64,000 bases of DNA from Ignavibacteria bacterium. Lineage in GTDB: Bacteria; Bacteroidota; Ignavibacteria; Ignavibacteriales; SURF-24. Where the stretch lies: the NCBI GenBank assembly GCA_025612245.1, contig JAAXKQ010000020.1, positions 1-64,000 of the forward strand. Direction: 5' to 3'. Under the pieces are notes generated by a model. That model did not search any database and was not told where the DNA came from. It saw only the letters and a list, made by a program, of their open reading frames with translations. Made by a program: the position numbers and the translations under genes. Of this stretch, positions 1 through 9,478 are shown piece by piece (within the stretch, counting starts at the first letter, position 1; each line of letters opens with the position of its first letter).

Positions 1-57
1 ATATAATTTTATAGTTTCAACATTTAATCAATTACACGGAAATCTTGATACTTCCGT

Positions 58-88
58 CAGTGACTAAATTGTGACCAAGAGGTTTTTG
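58..88. repeat. 31-bp dispersed repeat, copy 1
   Basis: This segment matches 11584-11614 with one mismatch (T for C at the sixth base). Its core contains AAATTGTGACCAAGAGG. At the other copy it lies about 56 bases inside a tRNA-Ser 3' fragment, so by analogy an equivalent fragment may lie just off the left edge of the window. No protein function is assigned to it. Confidence 0.8.
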
Positions 89-156
89 GATTACAGCCAG
101 TCTAATTTAGCTTTTGTATCAAGCCTTCAAAGCCGGACATATTTATATAATGAGAT

Positions 157-918
157 TTATTCAATCCATAAAATTGATGACTTCTTAAATTTCCATTTAT
201 TACCTATTCGTTCGTATAAAGCTGCTCCGCCCTGGTAAACAAGGCGAAAATCTACTACGGCTTTTGTTAAAGACTTATTAAACCTGATTGAAACTTTTGG
301 ATATGTCTCTATTTGCCAGTAGCCGCCCCAATGGCCCGGGAATATCTTTGTGAATTTATTTAAAAACTCCAGGCGGTCCAGACTTTCTCCTTCAGCAGAA
401 GCAGGACTCATGATATTTCCTTCCCCGAGAGGGACAAATTTGCCTTTTAGGAAATCCTTAATTTCTGAACTCACAAATTCATCAAGATAGATGACCTTTG
501 CATTCGGAACTTTTACTCTGGGACAAAAGTCGACTAATTTGAACTTGCTTATAGGCTTAGGATCTCCTATGGTATCGAAATTATCATATATAAGCTTGTC
601 ATATATTTCAATAAGCACTTCATTCTGTACAAAAGCATATTTTATGTCTATGTAAATGGAATCCCCAAATTCCGAGTGTCCTATCCTTGAAAGTGATTTT
701 GGAGTATAAAAATCTTCAAAGATTTCGTAAGTGTATTTCTCAAAATTATATTTTTGTTTTAATTCATCCTTGTTAATCGATTTTGACTGCTTTGCCCACC
801 TGTCAAGTATTTCCTTTAGTTGATCTGCAGATTTATGAGTATATGCTGAATCAAGCCTAACTTGGGGATGCAGTTCAGAAGAGATTATTATAAGTAATAT
901 AAAAAGGGTTGTTTTCAT
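157..918 (-). CDS. secreted hypothetical protein
   Basis: No family is recognised. The ATG at 918 is preferred over one eight codons upstream because it opens directly into a signal peptide (MKTTLFILLIIISS, cleavage near residue 20). The mature part, about 230 residues, is polar with many Lys, Phe and Tyr. The C-terminal half contains GHWGGYWQIETYP and VDFRLVYQGGAALYERI, which looks like a beta-rich domain of the kind that binds or modifies surface ligands, but this is inference. It stands alone with no partner in operon distance, is AT-rich like its neighbours, and belongs to the run of minus-strand secreted singletons. Confidence 0.7.
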   Translation of the reverse strand: MKTTLFILLIIISSELHPQVRLDSAYTHKSADQLKEILDRWAKQSKSINKDELKQKYNFEKYTYEIFEDFYTPKSLSRIGHSEFGDSIYIDIKYAFVQNEVLIEIYDKLIYDNFDTIGDPKPISKFKLVDFCPRVKVPNAKVIYLDEFVSSEIKDFLKGKFVPLGEGNIMSPASAEGESLDRLEFLNKFTKIFPGHWGGYWQIETYPKVSIRFNKSLTKAVVDFRLVYQGGAALYERIGNKWKFKKSSILWIE

Positions 919-1062
919 AGATTGACTGAAAATTATAATCAATTATTAAAAAGAGAGAGTTAATTATTGAAGCTGCCAATACACAAAGCAATGTCCGTTT
1001 GAAATTTATTCAAGTCCCATCTAAATACAAAGGACTATTTTCTAATGTCGGCTATACAATTT

Positions 1063-1086
1063 CTTCCGCTCCCGCCATCGGGAACG
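1063..1086. repeat. dispersed CCGCTCCCGCCATCGGGA hairpin, copy A
   Basis: This is one of four intergenic copies of a short near-palindrome whose full form is GCTCCCG-CCAT-CGGGAGC. This copy ends GGAACG, so its stem is partly broken. It lies between the stop of the downstream-reading gene at 1143 and the start at 918. Confidence 0.7.
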
Positions 1087-1142
1087 ATGGTCACTCAGCT
1101 ACAAATTATTATTAGGAAAGGTCCATTTCCTATACATACCTT

Positions 1143-2168
1143 TCATCTCCAGCTGTGCCCGATTGAAAAGAATAAATCATCTAAAATGGGATTGATATTT
1201 TTAAGGCTTCTCTCAAGCAGGTCTTTATCAGAAATTAAAATAAGATCGTTTCCTTTATTAAACTCCTCTACTGCTTTTTTCATATTTACTTCAATCAGGG
1301 TGGGAGACATACCTCTTTCAACCCATTGATAGTCATCATAATAGGCCCATAGAACCCTGTTGTCTTCTGAAGCTTTATAGGCTTCAAGTTCCCTTTTCAC
1401 TTGATCGCACTCAAAGCAGTCTGCATATGGATCCCTGTTATCCAAAATCAGTGTGTAGCCGTCTGCAAGCAGGAGCCTCCATATGGCAGTATGATAATCG
1501 TTCCCAGTCTGTATTATTTTCTTAACTTCCTCATGCTTATAGATGCGCTTCATATATCTGTAAGATCCAACCTTTTTTATAGTATCAGCATCGGAATAAA
1601 GATAAGGCTCGGATTTATACTCGGTAACAAAATACTTCGACATTCCTAGAATAGCCTCAGCTTCCAGATGAATCGTCGGATTCTGCAACGAATAGCTTAT
1701 AACAGGCACAAAGGCTTTATGCGCGGCATATCGTTCGGCCAGATAAGGGATTATGGGTGTGGTATAAAAACCCAGGCCTAACTTAAATGAATGCACCGAA
1801 TGATTGTTTATCCTGGAAACTGCAATATCCGTTTCGAATGGCGGATTAAAATCTCCGGGTAAAATACTGTTTATATGGAACTGATAATTCCAGTAACTGT
1901 TCCCGCTTTTCCAGTATCTTACATACGAGAGACTTGATGGCAGAATGGGGAATTTATTAACTGAAAAGCCGACCGCATCATTATCTGTCATACCTCAAAA
2001 AGCACCACCCTGAAGTGACATGGTATTAAAGCTGTTTGTAGAAATAAAGAAAGAAACCCTTCCCTCAACTTCATTTTTCTTCAGAGGTCTTCCGGGAACC
2101 ATATGCTGCACGGTAGAGCAGCCCTGATAAAGGACAATTGACAAAGCAATCAGAAAAAGTTTGTGCAT
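1143..2168 (-). pseudogene. lipoprotein gene split by one in-frame TGA
   Basis: Two open stretches share one frame, separated by a single TGA at 1995-1997. The upstream part starts best at 2168 (MHKLFLIALSIVLYQGCS), which is a lipoprotein signal with Cys in a QGC context. An upstream ATG at 2273 would bury this signal. The downstream part (282 residues from 1991) continues with no other stop and contains YRYMKRIYKHEEVKKI and DGYTLILDNRDPYADCFECD. Read through, the product is about 341 residues. Cytoplasmic translation of only the second part would lack export. The family is not recognised. Either a recent nonsense mutation or a base-call error explains the stop. Confidence 0.65.
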
Positions 2169-2500
2169 CTGGATAACATATCTGCGTTTATTTAAAAATG
2201 GATCGACTTTATTTATATGCTGGGAATAATAGCACCAGTGAAAATTGGGAAAATCAGCGTTATTGTCAAGCATTTATTCTCATATCTAAATATATGGTGA
2301 CGAGGGGCGGATTCGGGGAAATTATTTTATTTTTTTGTTATGCCAGTGTTTTCTGAATCATTTTTTGGCATAATCTGGCTACAGAGCCAGTTATTTCATC
2401 TGAATGAATAAAAAGAAAAGAATTCTTCACTTTAATTCAAACATTCACTATTTTTAGCAGCATAGAAGCTTTTATTAACAGCACAGAATATCAGATTTCA

Positions 2501-3046
2501 ATGAAACAGATTACCATTTATGGAATAATAACTGGAATTGCCAGTGCGCTTTTAATGCCTGCTGACTTTTATTTTGTCGCTCCAAGATTTTGGACTGAAG
2601 GTAATCTGGAGATCCTTGGCACTGTGCTTCTGCTGCTGCTTTCCATAATACTCAGCAGCAAATCATTAAATGCCAAGAATTACTCACTTAGCAGACAGTT
2701 CATGTTTGCCCTTTTTTTGTCTGCACTTACAGCATTAGTACACGGGTTTTTAACATTCACGTTTTCAAAATATATTGTACCTGACTATTATAAAATCATG
2801 TTTTCAGAAGCACTTGCCCATATGCCGGTGAATGTTACTCCTGCTGAATCAGATGGAATAGCTATGGGCTCTGGAATTGCATTTTCCCCTGACTGTCAAT
2901 TGACTTTTAAGCCTGCGATAATATTTATCGCCGGATTCATTATTTCTGCCATAATATTTTTAATCAGATTAATAATAAATGACATTAAAACCCGGAATAA
3001 GACAGACGATAGGAAATTCATACAATCAATACGCTGGCGGGATTAA
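2501..3046 (+). CDS. four-helix integral membrane protein
   Basis: The 181-residue product has about four membrane spans (roughly residues 7-27, 38-56, 68-90 and 146-168) and a basic C-terminal tail (KTRNKTDDRKF). The spacing resembles small Bacteroidota membrane proteins of the DUF4199 sort, but no diagnostic motif confirms it. It is the only plus-strand non-transposase gene in the accessory region and ends 73 bases before the left end of the first insertion sequence. No Shine-Dalgarno sequence is obvious. Confidence 0.65.
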   Translation: MKQITIYGIITGIASALLMPADFYFVAPRFWTEGNLEILGTVLLLLLSIILSSKSLNAKNYSLSRQFMFALFLSALTALVHGFLTFTFSKYIVPDYYKIMFSEALAHMPVNVTPAESDGIAMGSGIAFSPDCQLTFKPAIIFIAGFIISAIIFLIRLIINDIKTRNKTDDRKFIQSIRWRD

Positions 3047-3227
3047 TAATACTATTAACTTAATATGAGCAGAAGAAAAATAAACCCGAAAGATTATCTC
3101 CCAAAACAAAATGAATACATGTCCCTGTTCAAAACTCCCTCCATGGAAATTTAATCAAATTTCTTATTAACCTGAAGCATTCTTTCCTTATCTTTGTCGG
3201 GTAATTTTCAACAAATAACTGGATCCG

Positions 3228-4241
3228 ATGCTTAAATCCCTGCTGCTACTCTTTCTGAATTCCTTCAAAACCAGATCACAGCTAAGACTTGAAAACATAA
3301 TCTTAAGAAAACAAATAGAAATCCTCAAAAGAACAAATCCTAAATTACAAATTAAAAGATCTGACCGTCTAGTCTTCAGCATAATGAAAAACCTCCTGTC
3401 AGACTGGAAAGAAAAGATCTTCATCGTAAAACCAGAGACTGTAATCAAATGGCACAGAGATGCTTTTAGATCCTACTGGAGAAGAAAAAGCAGGCATAAA
3501 GATGGAAGACCAAAGCTTGACAGGGAAGTGATAGACCTCATACGGCAGATTGCAAATGAAAATCCTCTCTGGGGTGTTCCACGTATTCATTGAGAACTGA
3601 AGAAACTTGGATTTAACATTTCACAGTCCACAGTTCAGAGGTACATCCCAAAAAGAAATGGAAGGTCAACAGGACAGAGGTGGAAGACATTCCTGAAGAA
3701 TCATTCGAAAGAAATCATCTCGATTGACTTTCTTACTGTACCGACAATTAACATCAAACTTGTTCATGTCCTAGTTGTAATAGAACACCACAGACGAAAG
3801 ATCATTCACGTGAATGTCACGAAGAATCCGACAGCAGAGTGGACACTTCAGCAGATAAGGAATCTGCTATTTAATTATGACACGCCGAAATATTTGATTC
3901 GTGATCGTGACTCAAAATATGGTAATCTGTTTACAGAAGGGATAAATCATATCGGAATAAAGCAGGTTCTAACATCTTACCGTTCACCTTGGCAAAATGG
4001 CTATGTTGAACGGGTGATCGGAAGTATAAAAAGAGAATGCCTCGATCATGTGATCATAATGAATGAGGATCACCTTCGCAGTATTCTGAATGACTACATC
4101 TCTTACTACAACAAGTCTCGAACTCATCTTGGAATCAACAAAGATTCTCCTGATGGCAGGGAAGTTCAGATTGCAGGTAAAATTGAAAAGATACCTGCCG
4201 TGAATGGGTTACACCACGTCTATTTCAGACAAGCCGCTTAA
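3228..4241 (+). pseudogene. rve-type DDE transposase with premature TGA
   Basis: The frame is full length compared with the intact copy at 14994-16007 (338 codons with stop) but has TGA at 3591-3593, where the intact copy has GGA (Gly in PRIHGELKKL). The remainder, 3594-4241, is open and retains the catalytic core: SIDFLTVPT, RDRDSKYG and GYVERVIGSIKREC. A shorter product could only start at 3810 and would lack the first catalytic Asp. The element is therefore probably dead on its own, although a transposase from copy 3 could act on its ends. Confidence 0.85.
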
Positions 4242-4369
4242 TTAATCCTCAGTATTTCTGCATTTATATCTGAGAAGGTAAAGGAATAGCTATGCTCTGG
4301 TTGAAATTATTTAATCAATTTATGCAGTGTTTGTTCTATGACTTAGCCTTGAGGAGGATGAGAAGAGAT

Positions 4370-4377
4370 TACCAGAA
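4370..4377. repeat. target-site duplication of the IS256-type element, left copy
   Basis: TACCAGAA occurs here and again at 5797-5804, directly outside the two ends of the element. The identity continues for three more bases (GAG), so the duplication could be scored as 8 to 11 bp; 8 bp fits the family. Confidence 0.8.
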
Positions 4378-5796
4378 GAGTCTGTATAAAATTTAGTGTA
4401 AACTCCAGAGATAGACTTCAGATATAGTCTTTAAGTCTCTCCTGGAAAGTAATTGAAAATTGAGAAATAACAAAAGCCCAATTTCTTTGGGGCATGGTCC
4501 ACTTCTTCGAGATACCCTGATAAGCTAAGTAAATCATTTTCGTTAAGGCCTCATCGTTCGGAAACTGGCTCTTTGCCTTAGTCACTTTTCTAAGCTGTCT
4601 GTGAAGAGCCTCAACACAATTGGTCGTGTAAATTATGGCCCTGATCTCTTCAGGAAATTCGTAGAAGGTCCTTAGACCGGTCCAGTTATCCCTCCACTGT
4701 TTTATGACGAGAGGGTATTTCTTACCCCATTTTTCATCCACCTTATCCAGTTCGAAAAGTGCACTCTCTTCAGTAGGAGCCTTATAGACCATCTTCAGAT
4801 CCTTTATGAACTCCTTCTGGTCTTTGTTAGCAATGTAGCGCAGGGAATTCCTGATCTGGTGAATGATGCACTTCTGCACCAAGGCCTCGGGGAATACCGT
4901 CCCTATGGCGTCAGTAAAGCCTGTAAGCCCGTCAACGCAGCAGATGAGTATGTCTTTTACTCCACGGTTCCTTAGCTCATTTAAGACATTCATCCAGAAC
5001 TTGGCTGACTCTGACTGACCGATCCAGATACCCAGCATGTCTTTGTAGCCGTTCAGGTCAATAGCCAGACAGGTGTAGGCTGCTTTGGTAAGTACCTTCC
5101 CGTCTTCACGGACCTTGTAGTGGATGGCATCTAAGAAAACAATCGGGTAAACCGAGTCCAGTGGCCTCGTCTGCCATTCCCTTACAAGCGTCATCATCGA
5201 TTCAGTGATGTTCGATATGGAGGAGGCACTGAGCTTGACTCCGTAAATATCTTCAATGTGGGTCTGTATGTCACGGGTGGAGATCCCCTTGGCATACATG
5301 GAAATTATGCGGTCTTCCAAGTCTCCTAAGGTTCTCTGGTGCTTGGGAACGGCTACAGGATCGAAGTCTGCATTACGGTCACGGGGTATTTCAATCTCAA
5401 GCTCTCCTTGGCTACTTCTTACAGTTTTCCTGTTTTTACCGTTTCTTGAGTTACCGGTGTTGTTGCCTTCTGAGGAGTGTTTTTCGTAGCCTAAGTGCTC
5501 GGTCATTTCTGACTGGAGTAGCTGTTCGACAGAATTTTTAAGGAGCTTCCTTATGGCTCCGTCTTTGCCCATGAGGTCGGCATAGCTCTTGGCCTGGGCC
5601 AGGTCTTTTTGCAACTGCTCAAGCTGTTCCTTGGTCAGTTCCATCGTATCTATCCCTCCTTTGTAGATGATTTAATTTATTAATTCCTCTGGTTAACTTC
5701 CAGAGTCACTGTAAATTCAATCCCTCCGTTCCGCCCCTCGGGGCTACACTCCGGGATTGAATTATAAATCATTTACACTAAATTCTAGATACTACC
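4378..5796 (-). mobile_element. IS256-family insertion sequence, intact
   Basis: This 1,419-bp element has imperfect 25-bp terminal inverted repeats. The left end is GAGTCTGTAT followed by AAAATTTAGTGTAAA; the right end read inward is GGTAGTATCT followed by AGAATTTAGTGTAAA. The last 13 bases of the two match exactly. It carries one mutator-type transposase gene. An 8-bp duplication of the target (TACCAGAA) flanks it. It sits in the 3' non-coding part of another insertion sequence, so it arrived later. Confidence 0.88.
4418..5644 (-). CDS. IS256-family (mutator-type) transposase
   Basis: The 408-residue protein has the usual length for the family and appears intact. The N-terminal part (residues 35-110) holds the LLQSEMTEHLGYEKH and EIEIPRDRNADFDP segments typical of the DNA-binding region. 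The DDE catalytic residues are visible as D172 (VFLDAIHYKVR), D238 (CVDGLTGFTDAI) and E345 (TNCVEALHRQLRK). The C2H-like CIIHQIRNSLRY motif precedes the helical insertion. The gene fills the element, with its stop 40 bases inside the left end. The higher GC and clean reading frame, unlike the decaying neighbours, indicate recent acquisition. Confidence 0.95.
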   Translation of the reverse strand: MELTKEQLEQLQKDLAQAKSYADLMGKDGAIRKLLKNSVEQLLQSEMTEHLGYEKHSSEGNNTGNSRNGKNRKTVRSSQGELEIEIPRDRNADFDPVAVPKHQRTLGDLEDRIISMYAKGISTRDIQTHIEDIYGVKLSASSISNITESMMTLVREWQTRPLDSVYPIVFLDAIHYKVREDGKVLTKAAYTCLAIDLNGYKDMLGIWIGQSESAKFWMNVLNELRNRGVKDILICCVDGLTGFTDAIGTVFPEALVQKCIIHQIRNSLRYIANKDQKEFIKDLKMVYKAPTEESALFELDKVDEKWGKKYPLVIKQWRDNWTGLRTFYEFPEEIRAIIYTTNCVEALHRQLRKVTKAKSQFPNDEALTKMIYLAYQGISKKWTMPQRNWAFVISQFSITFQERLKDYI

Positions 5797-5804
5797 TACC
5801 AGAA
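5797..5804. repeat. target-site duplication of the IS256-type element, right copy
   Basis: TACCAGAA repeats the sequence at 4370-4377 immediately outside the right terminal repeat of the element. Confidence 0.8.
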
Positions 5805-5872
5805 GAGAAAAATCAGTTTCGAGAATCATGTTTTTCTCTCCGGACTTACTTTTGAATAGGCACAACCCTTAT

Positions 5873-6640
5873 CTAATCTGTTACCATTGATTCATGTTTA
5901 ATAGATTTAGTATAACTTACCCCGCCAGTATCAGGAACAAGAAAGTCAAAGAATGTTACCTCCTCAGAATATGGCGAGACTGTATATAATGAAAACTCAT
6001 AAAGCCCTTTTTCATTTTTAACCAACTTAACTGGCTGCAGATAGGAATACTTCTGATTGTATTGCTTAATGTTACTCTCATCAATTATTACCTTCTTCCG
6101 TTCAAAAGGGGAGTATAACTTTGTGCTGATAAATATCTTTACAATTTCAAAGGCTTTGTTAATATCCTTTACCAGACCATATCTTTTCTTTATAAACATA
6201 TTAAGCTCATCTTTCCAGTAGTTATGTAAAAGGAAAATGTAGCCGCTGTCATCAATTGCTAAGAAATACTGCTTGCCATTATCCACCATATAAGAATGAT
6301 AGATGCTATAGGTAGTGTCCGTAATTCCATCAATTACTATTTTGTCAGTCTCAATATCATATGTCTGAGCTTTGCCGGGATTCAATTTGAAGCAGTTATT
6401 TCCAGTCTCATTATAAAGCTGGAGTAATATACTGCGGTCTTTATACTGTGCAGTATCCTTTTGCCAGCTTTCATGAAGCCCCGCTATTTCATCATGATCT
6501 GCCTGAATCTTCGAGATCTTCTGGGCAATAAACATCTTTTCACTCTCGGTTAGTAACCTGCTTGTTTTAGCATCATAAGTCTGACCGAATAGGGCTACTG
6601 ATCCCAGTAAAAGGAAAATATAAATGAAATACTTGTACAT
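5873..6640 (-). CDS. secreted hypothetical protein
   Basis: The 255-residue product starts with a signal peptide (MYKYFIYIFLLLGSVALFGQ, cleavage after about residue 19). The mature part opens with a helical region rich in charged residues (SEKMFIAQKISKIQADHDEI), then a mixed beta region with GKQYFLAIDDSGYIFLLH. No family is recognised. The gene ends 10 bases from the right end of insertion sequence copy 1 and is followed upstream by two similar-sized secreted genes, each with its own spacer of 60-75 bases, so they may form a loose operon with 6701-7216. Confidence 0.7.
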   Translation of the reverse strand: MYKYFIYIFLLLGSVALFGQTYDAKTSRLLTESEKMFIAQKISKIQADHDEIAGLHESWQKDTAQYKDRSILLQLYNETGNNCFKLNPGKAQTYDIETDKIVIDGITDTTYSIYHSYMVDNGKQYFLAIDDSGYIFLLHNYWKDELNMFIKKRYGLVKDINKAFEIVKIFISTKLYSPFERKKVIIDESNIKQYNQKYSYLQPVKLVKNEKGLYEFSLYTVSPYSEEVTFFDFLVPDTGGVSYTKSIKHESMVTD

Positions 6641-6700
6641 AAGTTTGTCGAGCTTAATTAAATGTTAATTATTGGTACCCTAAAGAAATGTTCTCGTTTT

Positions 6701-7216
6701 TTATAGAATAAAACCTGTGAATCTGATTGCAAAATGGTCCTGTTTAATCTGCTTTAATTCAAAGCAGTACAATCCATCATCCATTCTAGTAAAATATTCA
6801 ATATTGTGTAAAGTACTCCCATCAGCATCAATTTTAGATGAAGAAAATTGTATAAATACAGTATTTGCATCTGTCTCATCGCTGCACTTGTCTGACTTAG
6901 AATTTAATATTTCATACTTAACGGCATCGAATTCATACCATTTATATTCATTCTTATAAGCATCCTTTAGAATCTTAACAGTAAGCATCCCATTTTCAAA
7001 CATGTCCAGGACGGCCTTATCCTGGTTTTGCCCGGGATAAATAATGACCTTTGTTGAATCAGCTAAATTATAGATAAGCTTTTCACTTTTGCATTCATAA
7101 ATATGAAGCTTCTTAGTATTTATAAGAGTTGGATTTGAAGCTGAGCACCCATCCAAAGCTATGCCCCAAATAGAAAAGGTCGTAAGAATAAATACCAACT
7201 CTGGTCCAAATTTCAT
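6701..7216 (-). CDS. putative lipoprotein, unknown function
   Basis: This 171-residue product starts with a hydrophobic segment followed by ALDGCSASNP, which is a possible but non-ideal lipobox with Cys near residue 24. The mature part contains two further Cys residues, near CKSEK and KCSDE, and a C-terminal beta-like stretch (DGLYCFELKQIKQDHFAIRF). No family is recognised. It is transcribed toward 5873-6640 across a 60-base gap and could share its transcript. Confidence 0.65.
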   Translation of the reverse strand: MKFGPELVFILTTFSIWGIALDGCSASNPTLINTKKLHIYECKSEKLIYNLADSTKVIIYPGQNQDKAVLDMFENGMLTVKILKDAYKNEYKWYEFDAVKYEILNSKSDKCSDETDANTVFIQFSSSKIDADGSTLHNIEYFTRMDDGLYCFELKQIKQDHFAIRFTGFIL

Positions 7217-7291
7217 AATTAATACCTGTTTGTAATTCTATTTATGAGGTCTTGCCCATGCCATCTAAAACCAAAATGAATTCTTAATTTA

Positions 7292-7936
7292 TTAGTCTTT
7301 TATAAATTTGTTGCTATCCATAGCAGATAGTCTATTGGAAATCAAATCAGTCCATTCCTTTTGCTTTCTCATCCAGTTGGATTTTATATAAAGGGGGTTC
7401 CCATCTTTATCGTATTCTGTATCTCTGACTATTAAATATATATTATCCTTCTGTGTCAGAAAGAAAATGGACTTAAAGAAGAAATGCACTGCAACCGGTG
7501 GGAAAAATACAATCTTATTCTTTTTTGATGATTTTATAAACTTATTATAATATGTGTCTTTCCCGGAAAGTATTTTTTTATTTTTAAAGTAAAAGTCAAA
7601 TATATCAATATGATTAAATTCTATTGACCTATACATGGAACAACCATCATATCTTTTAATAAAGCATTTAGACTGCTTAATGTAGATGAGATAATAATCA
7701 TTTTCTGATTTACATGGGTCATCTCCTACAACATAACATCCTTGTGACCCTTCTGTAAAGATAAGTACAGTATCTATACCACAGCTATTCAGGCTATCCA
7801 GAAGCGATTTAATGGCTGGTACACTCTGTGGATTATCCTGTGCCCTGATATTGCCCGTAAATAATAGTATAAATAGAATAAATGCGCATGGAAAGGCACA
7901 TACCTTATCATAAAAACTTTTATGCGAGTCGTACAT
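7292..7936 (-). CDS. secreted hypothetical protein
   Basis: The 214-residue product has a hydrophobic core (FPCAFILFILLFTG) ending in NIRAQ, a likely signal peptidase I site near residue 33. The start at 7936 gives an unusually long n-region with three Lys/Asp-rich turns, so a later start is possible but no better Met precedes the hydrophobic core. The mature part has a Cys-containing SQGCYVVGDDPCKSENDYY segment and a Lys-rich C-terminus. No family is recognised. Confidence 0.65.
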   Translation of the reverse strand: MYDSHKSFYDKVCAFPCAFILFILLFTGNIRAQDNPQSVPAIKSLLDSLNSCGIDTVLIFTEGSQGCYVVGDDPCKSENDYYLIYIKQSKCFIKRYDGCSMYRSIEFNHIDIFDFYFKNKKILSGKDTYYNKFIKSSKKNKIVFFPPVAVHFFFKSIFFLTQKDNIYLIVRDTEYDKDGNPLYIKSNWMRKQKEWTDLISNRLSAMDSNKFIKD

Positions 7937-8085
7937 TGTTACTCGAGATTATTATATTTATTCAGAAAATATTATTGCCGTCCAAAACATTGAGAACCGA
8001 TTAAGCACCTGACCGGAATGAGAAAAATATCCGCTGCTTCAGGTCATTTCCAAAATTTGCTAGAAGATCTTTGATTTATTCATAA

Positions 8086-8625
8086 TCAAAAGTTAAAATC
8101 AGTGTTTTTCAAGTTGTGCTTTTTGATCCTGCTTTTACTTCTTGGATTATCATAATAATATTCTAAAGGTAATTCCTGCCAGATCAATTCCTTCAAATTA
8201 TTGATGGAAGTTGCCTTATCGAACATTGTTAGAGCGAGTACCGGCTTTATTTTGCCGGATGTTATATCAAACATAACAAGGGATAGATGATAGCCTATTC
8301 CGCCGCATTCATAATAGATAAAGTATAGCTTGTCAGATGTGCCGGCAAAAATCAGTCTTCTGTCTGGATACCTGTTATCTACAATGTCCGTAGAATTGAA
8401 GGTTCCATTAACATTTGCCATGAAATTTTTCTCTTTGGAATGGGCAACAGCCTTTAATTCTTTTATAATACTTCTAGGCACATCCTTAATATTTCTTATT
8501 TCATCAAAACGACTTCCAAGAAGCTGGTATTCAGGAAGTGACAGGGAGTCGGAGCTGCCTGTACTATCCTGAGCATAGCTTAAGGAGGTGAATATTGTGG
8601 CTAAAAATATAAAAAAAATTCTCAT
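8086..8625 (-). CDS. secreted hypothetical protein
   Basis: The 179-residue product starts with a clear signal peptide (MRIFFIFLATIFTSLSYAQD, cleavage after Ala-18). The mature part has a beta-rich centre (RLIFAGTSDKLYFIYYECGG) and a basic tail (NPRSKSRIKKHN). No family is recognised. It is a single gene with spacers of about 125-150 bases on both sides. Confidence 0.68.
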   Translation of the reverse strand: MRIFFIFLATIFTSLSYAQDSTGSSDSLSLPEYQLLGSRFDEIRNIKDVPRSIIKELKAVAHSKEKNFMANVNGTFNSTDIVDNRYPDRRLIFAGTSDKLYFIYYECGGIGYHLSLVMFDITSGKIKPVLALTMFDKATSINNLKELIWQELPLEYYYDNPRSKSRIKKHNLKNTDFNF

Positions 8626-8750
8626 GATTAAATTCTATAGTGTTCTTGTCACAGTTTTTGTCTTTTATGGATTATTGCTGCTCCAGCAATCAGGGCGGCA
8701 TATTGTTTACTCCAAGATGGCAAGTGAAATACATTATTGATAATAAAAAG

Positions 8751-9035
8751 TTATTCTGCCTTATGCCCAATGTTGTAAGACAATATAAAATAGTAGGCAA
8801 CCATCAAAAGTAAAGAGATTAATAAAGAAACTGAGATTTTGTACTCTTTCTTTCTAAAAATTACTATGCAGAATACAGAGCACAGTATTAGTGAAATAAA
8901 AAAGATTGTGACTATAACAATAATTGCCCCCCTCTCGCCCAGGAATGGCAGTTTTGATAAAGCATTTATTAACAGCAAAACTAAGCTGGTAATTAAATCT
9001 ATAAAAGTACTGAGAACCTTGAAGAATAATTCCAT
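8751..9035 (-). CDS. small membrane protein
   Basis: The ATG at 9035 gives 94 residues; a TTG at 9050 would add five. Three hydrophobic segments are visible: the first before LPFLGERG, then AIIVIVTIFFISLILCSVFCIVIF, then ISLLLMVAYYFILSY. The GERG turn between the first two is the only polar interruption. No function can be assigned. It follows the frameshifted gene 9055-9478 closely (about 20 bases), so the two were probably co-transcribed. Confidence 0.55.
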   Translation of the reverse strand: MELFFKVLSTFIDLITSLVLLLINALSKLPFLGERGAIIVIVTIFFISLILCSVFCIVIFRKKEYKISVSLLISLLLMVAYYFILSYNIGHKAE

Positions 9036-9054
9036 GTTCCATTTATCCAAACTT

Positions 9055-9478
9055 CTAATCTATAAATCTGACCTTGATTTCATCAAGCTCCTTTTTCGTT
9101 TGTTTTACAATTACGCCATATTTAACATGGTTCTGGAGATCTGCAATCTTTTCATTCATCAGTCTTTTTAACTCTTCATAGTACGCTGTGTATAAAAGAT
9201 CATCCACATCATCTTCTGCGATAAAAAACTGTAAAAATCTCATATTGTAGATGATTTAACCAATCCTCATAAGTATTTTTACGCTGAGACATCTCCTGAA
9301 CGAAAAGAGTATCATTCTTTATGAACTCTTTTGCCAACTGGAAACTTAACTCGTATCCTAAGCTTCCATCTCTCTTTTCATACTTTTTAATAAGTTTCAC
9401 CAGGTTATCCTTTTCACTCTGGGCTTTTACCTGGGAGAAGCAAATAATTAATAATGCCAAAAGACAAAGCTGTTTCAT
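9055..9478 (-). pseudogene. secreted protein gene with one-base frameshift
   Basis: The first 89-residue frame begins with a signal peptide (MKQLCLLALLIICFSQVKAQ) and runs into a stop after YEIFTVFYRRR. The second frame, shifted by one, carries AEDDVDDLLYTAYYEELKRL to the stop at 9055. Removing one base from the run of six A on the plus strand (9223-9228) joins them as YEIFTVFIAEDDVDDLL, giving about 140 residues. The joined protein has helical regions typical of small secreted proteins of unknown function. A real indel and a homopolymer sequencing error are both possible. Confidence 0.7.

Larger units (their letters stand above)
3120..5863 (+). mobile_element. DDE insertion sequence, copy 1, interrupted by IS256-type element
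   Basis: The left terminal repeat TGTCCCTGTTCAAAACTCC begins at 3120. A degraded right repeat (TTTTGAATAGGCACA) ends near 5863. The transposase frame runs 3228-4241 and carries a premature stop. The 3' non-coding part is split by an IS256-family element at 4378-5796. Without that insert the element would be about 1.3 kb, matching copy 3. No target duplication was identified at the outer ends. Confidence 0.75.

Noticed and set aside
1045-1329. Plus-strand ORF of 94 codons
   Set aside because: It lies antisense to the better supported minus-strand gene, begins inside the hairpin repeat and has low-complexity Ser/Leu composition.
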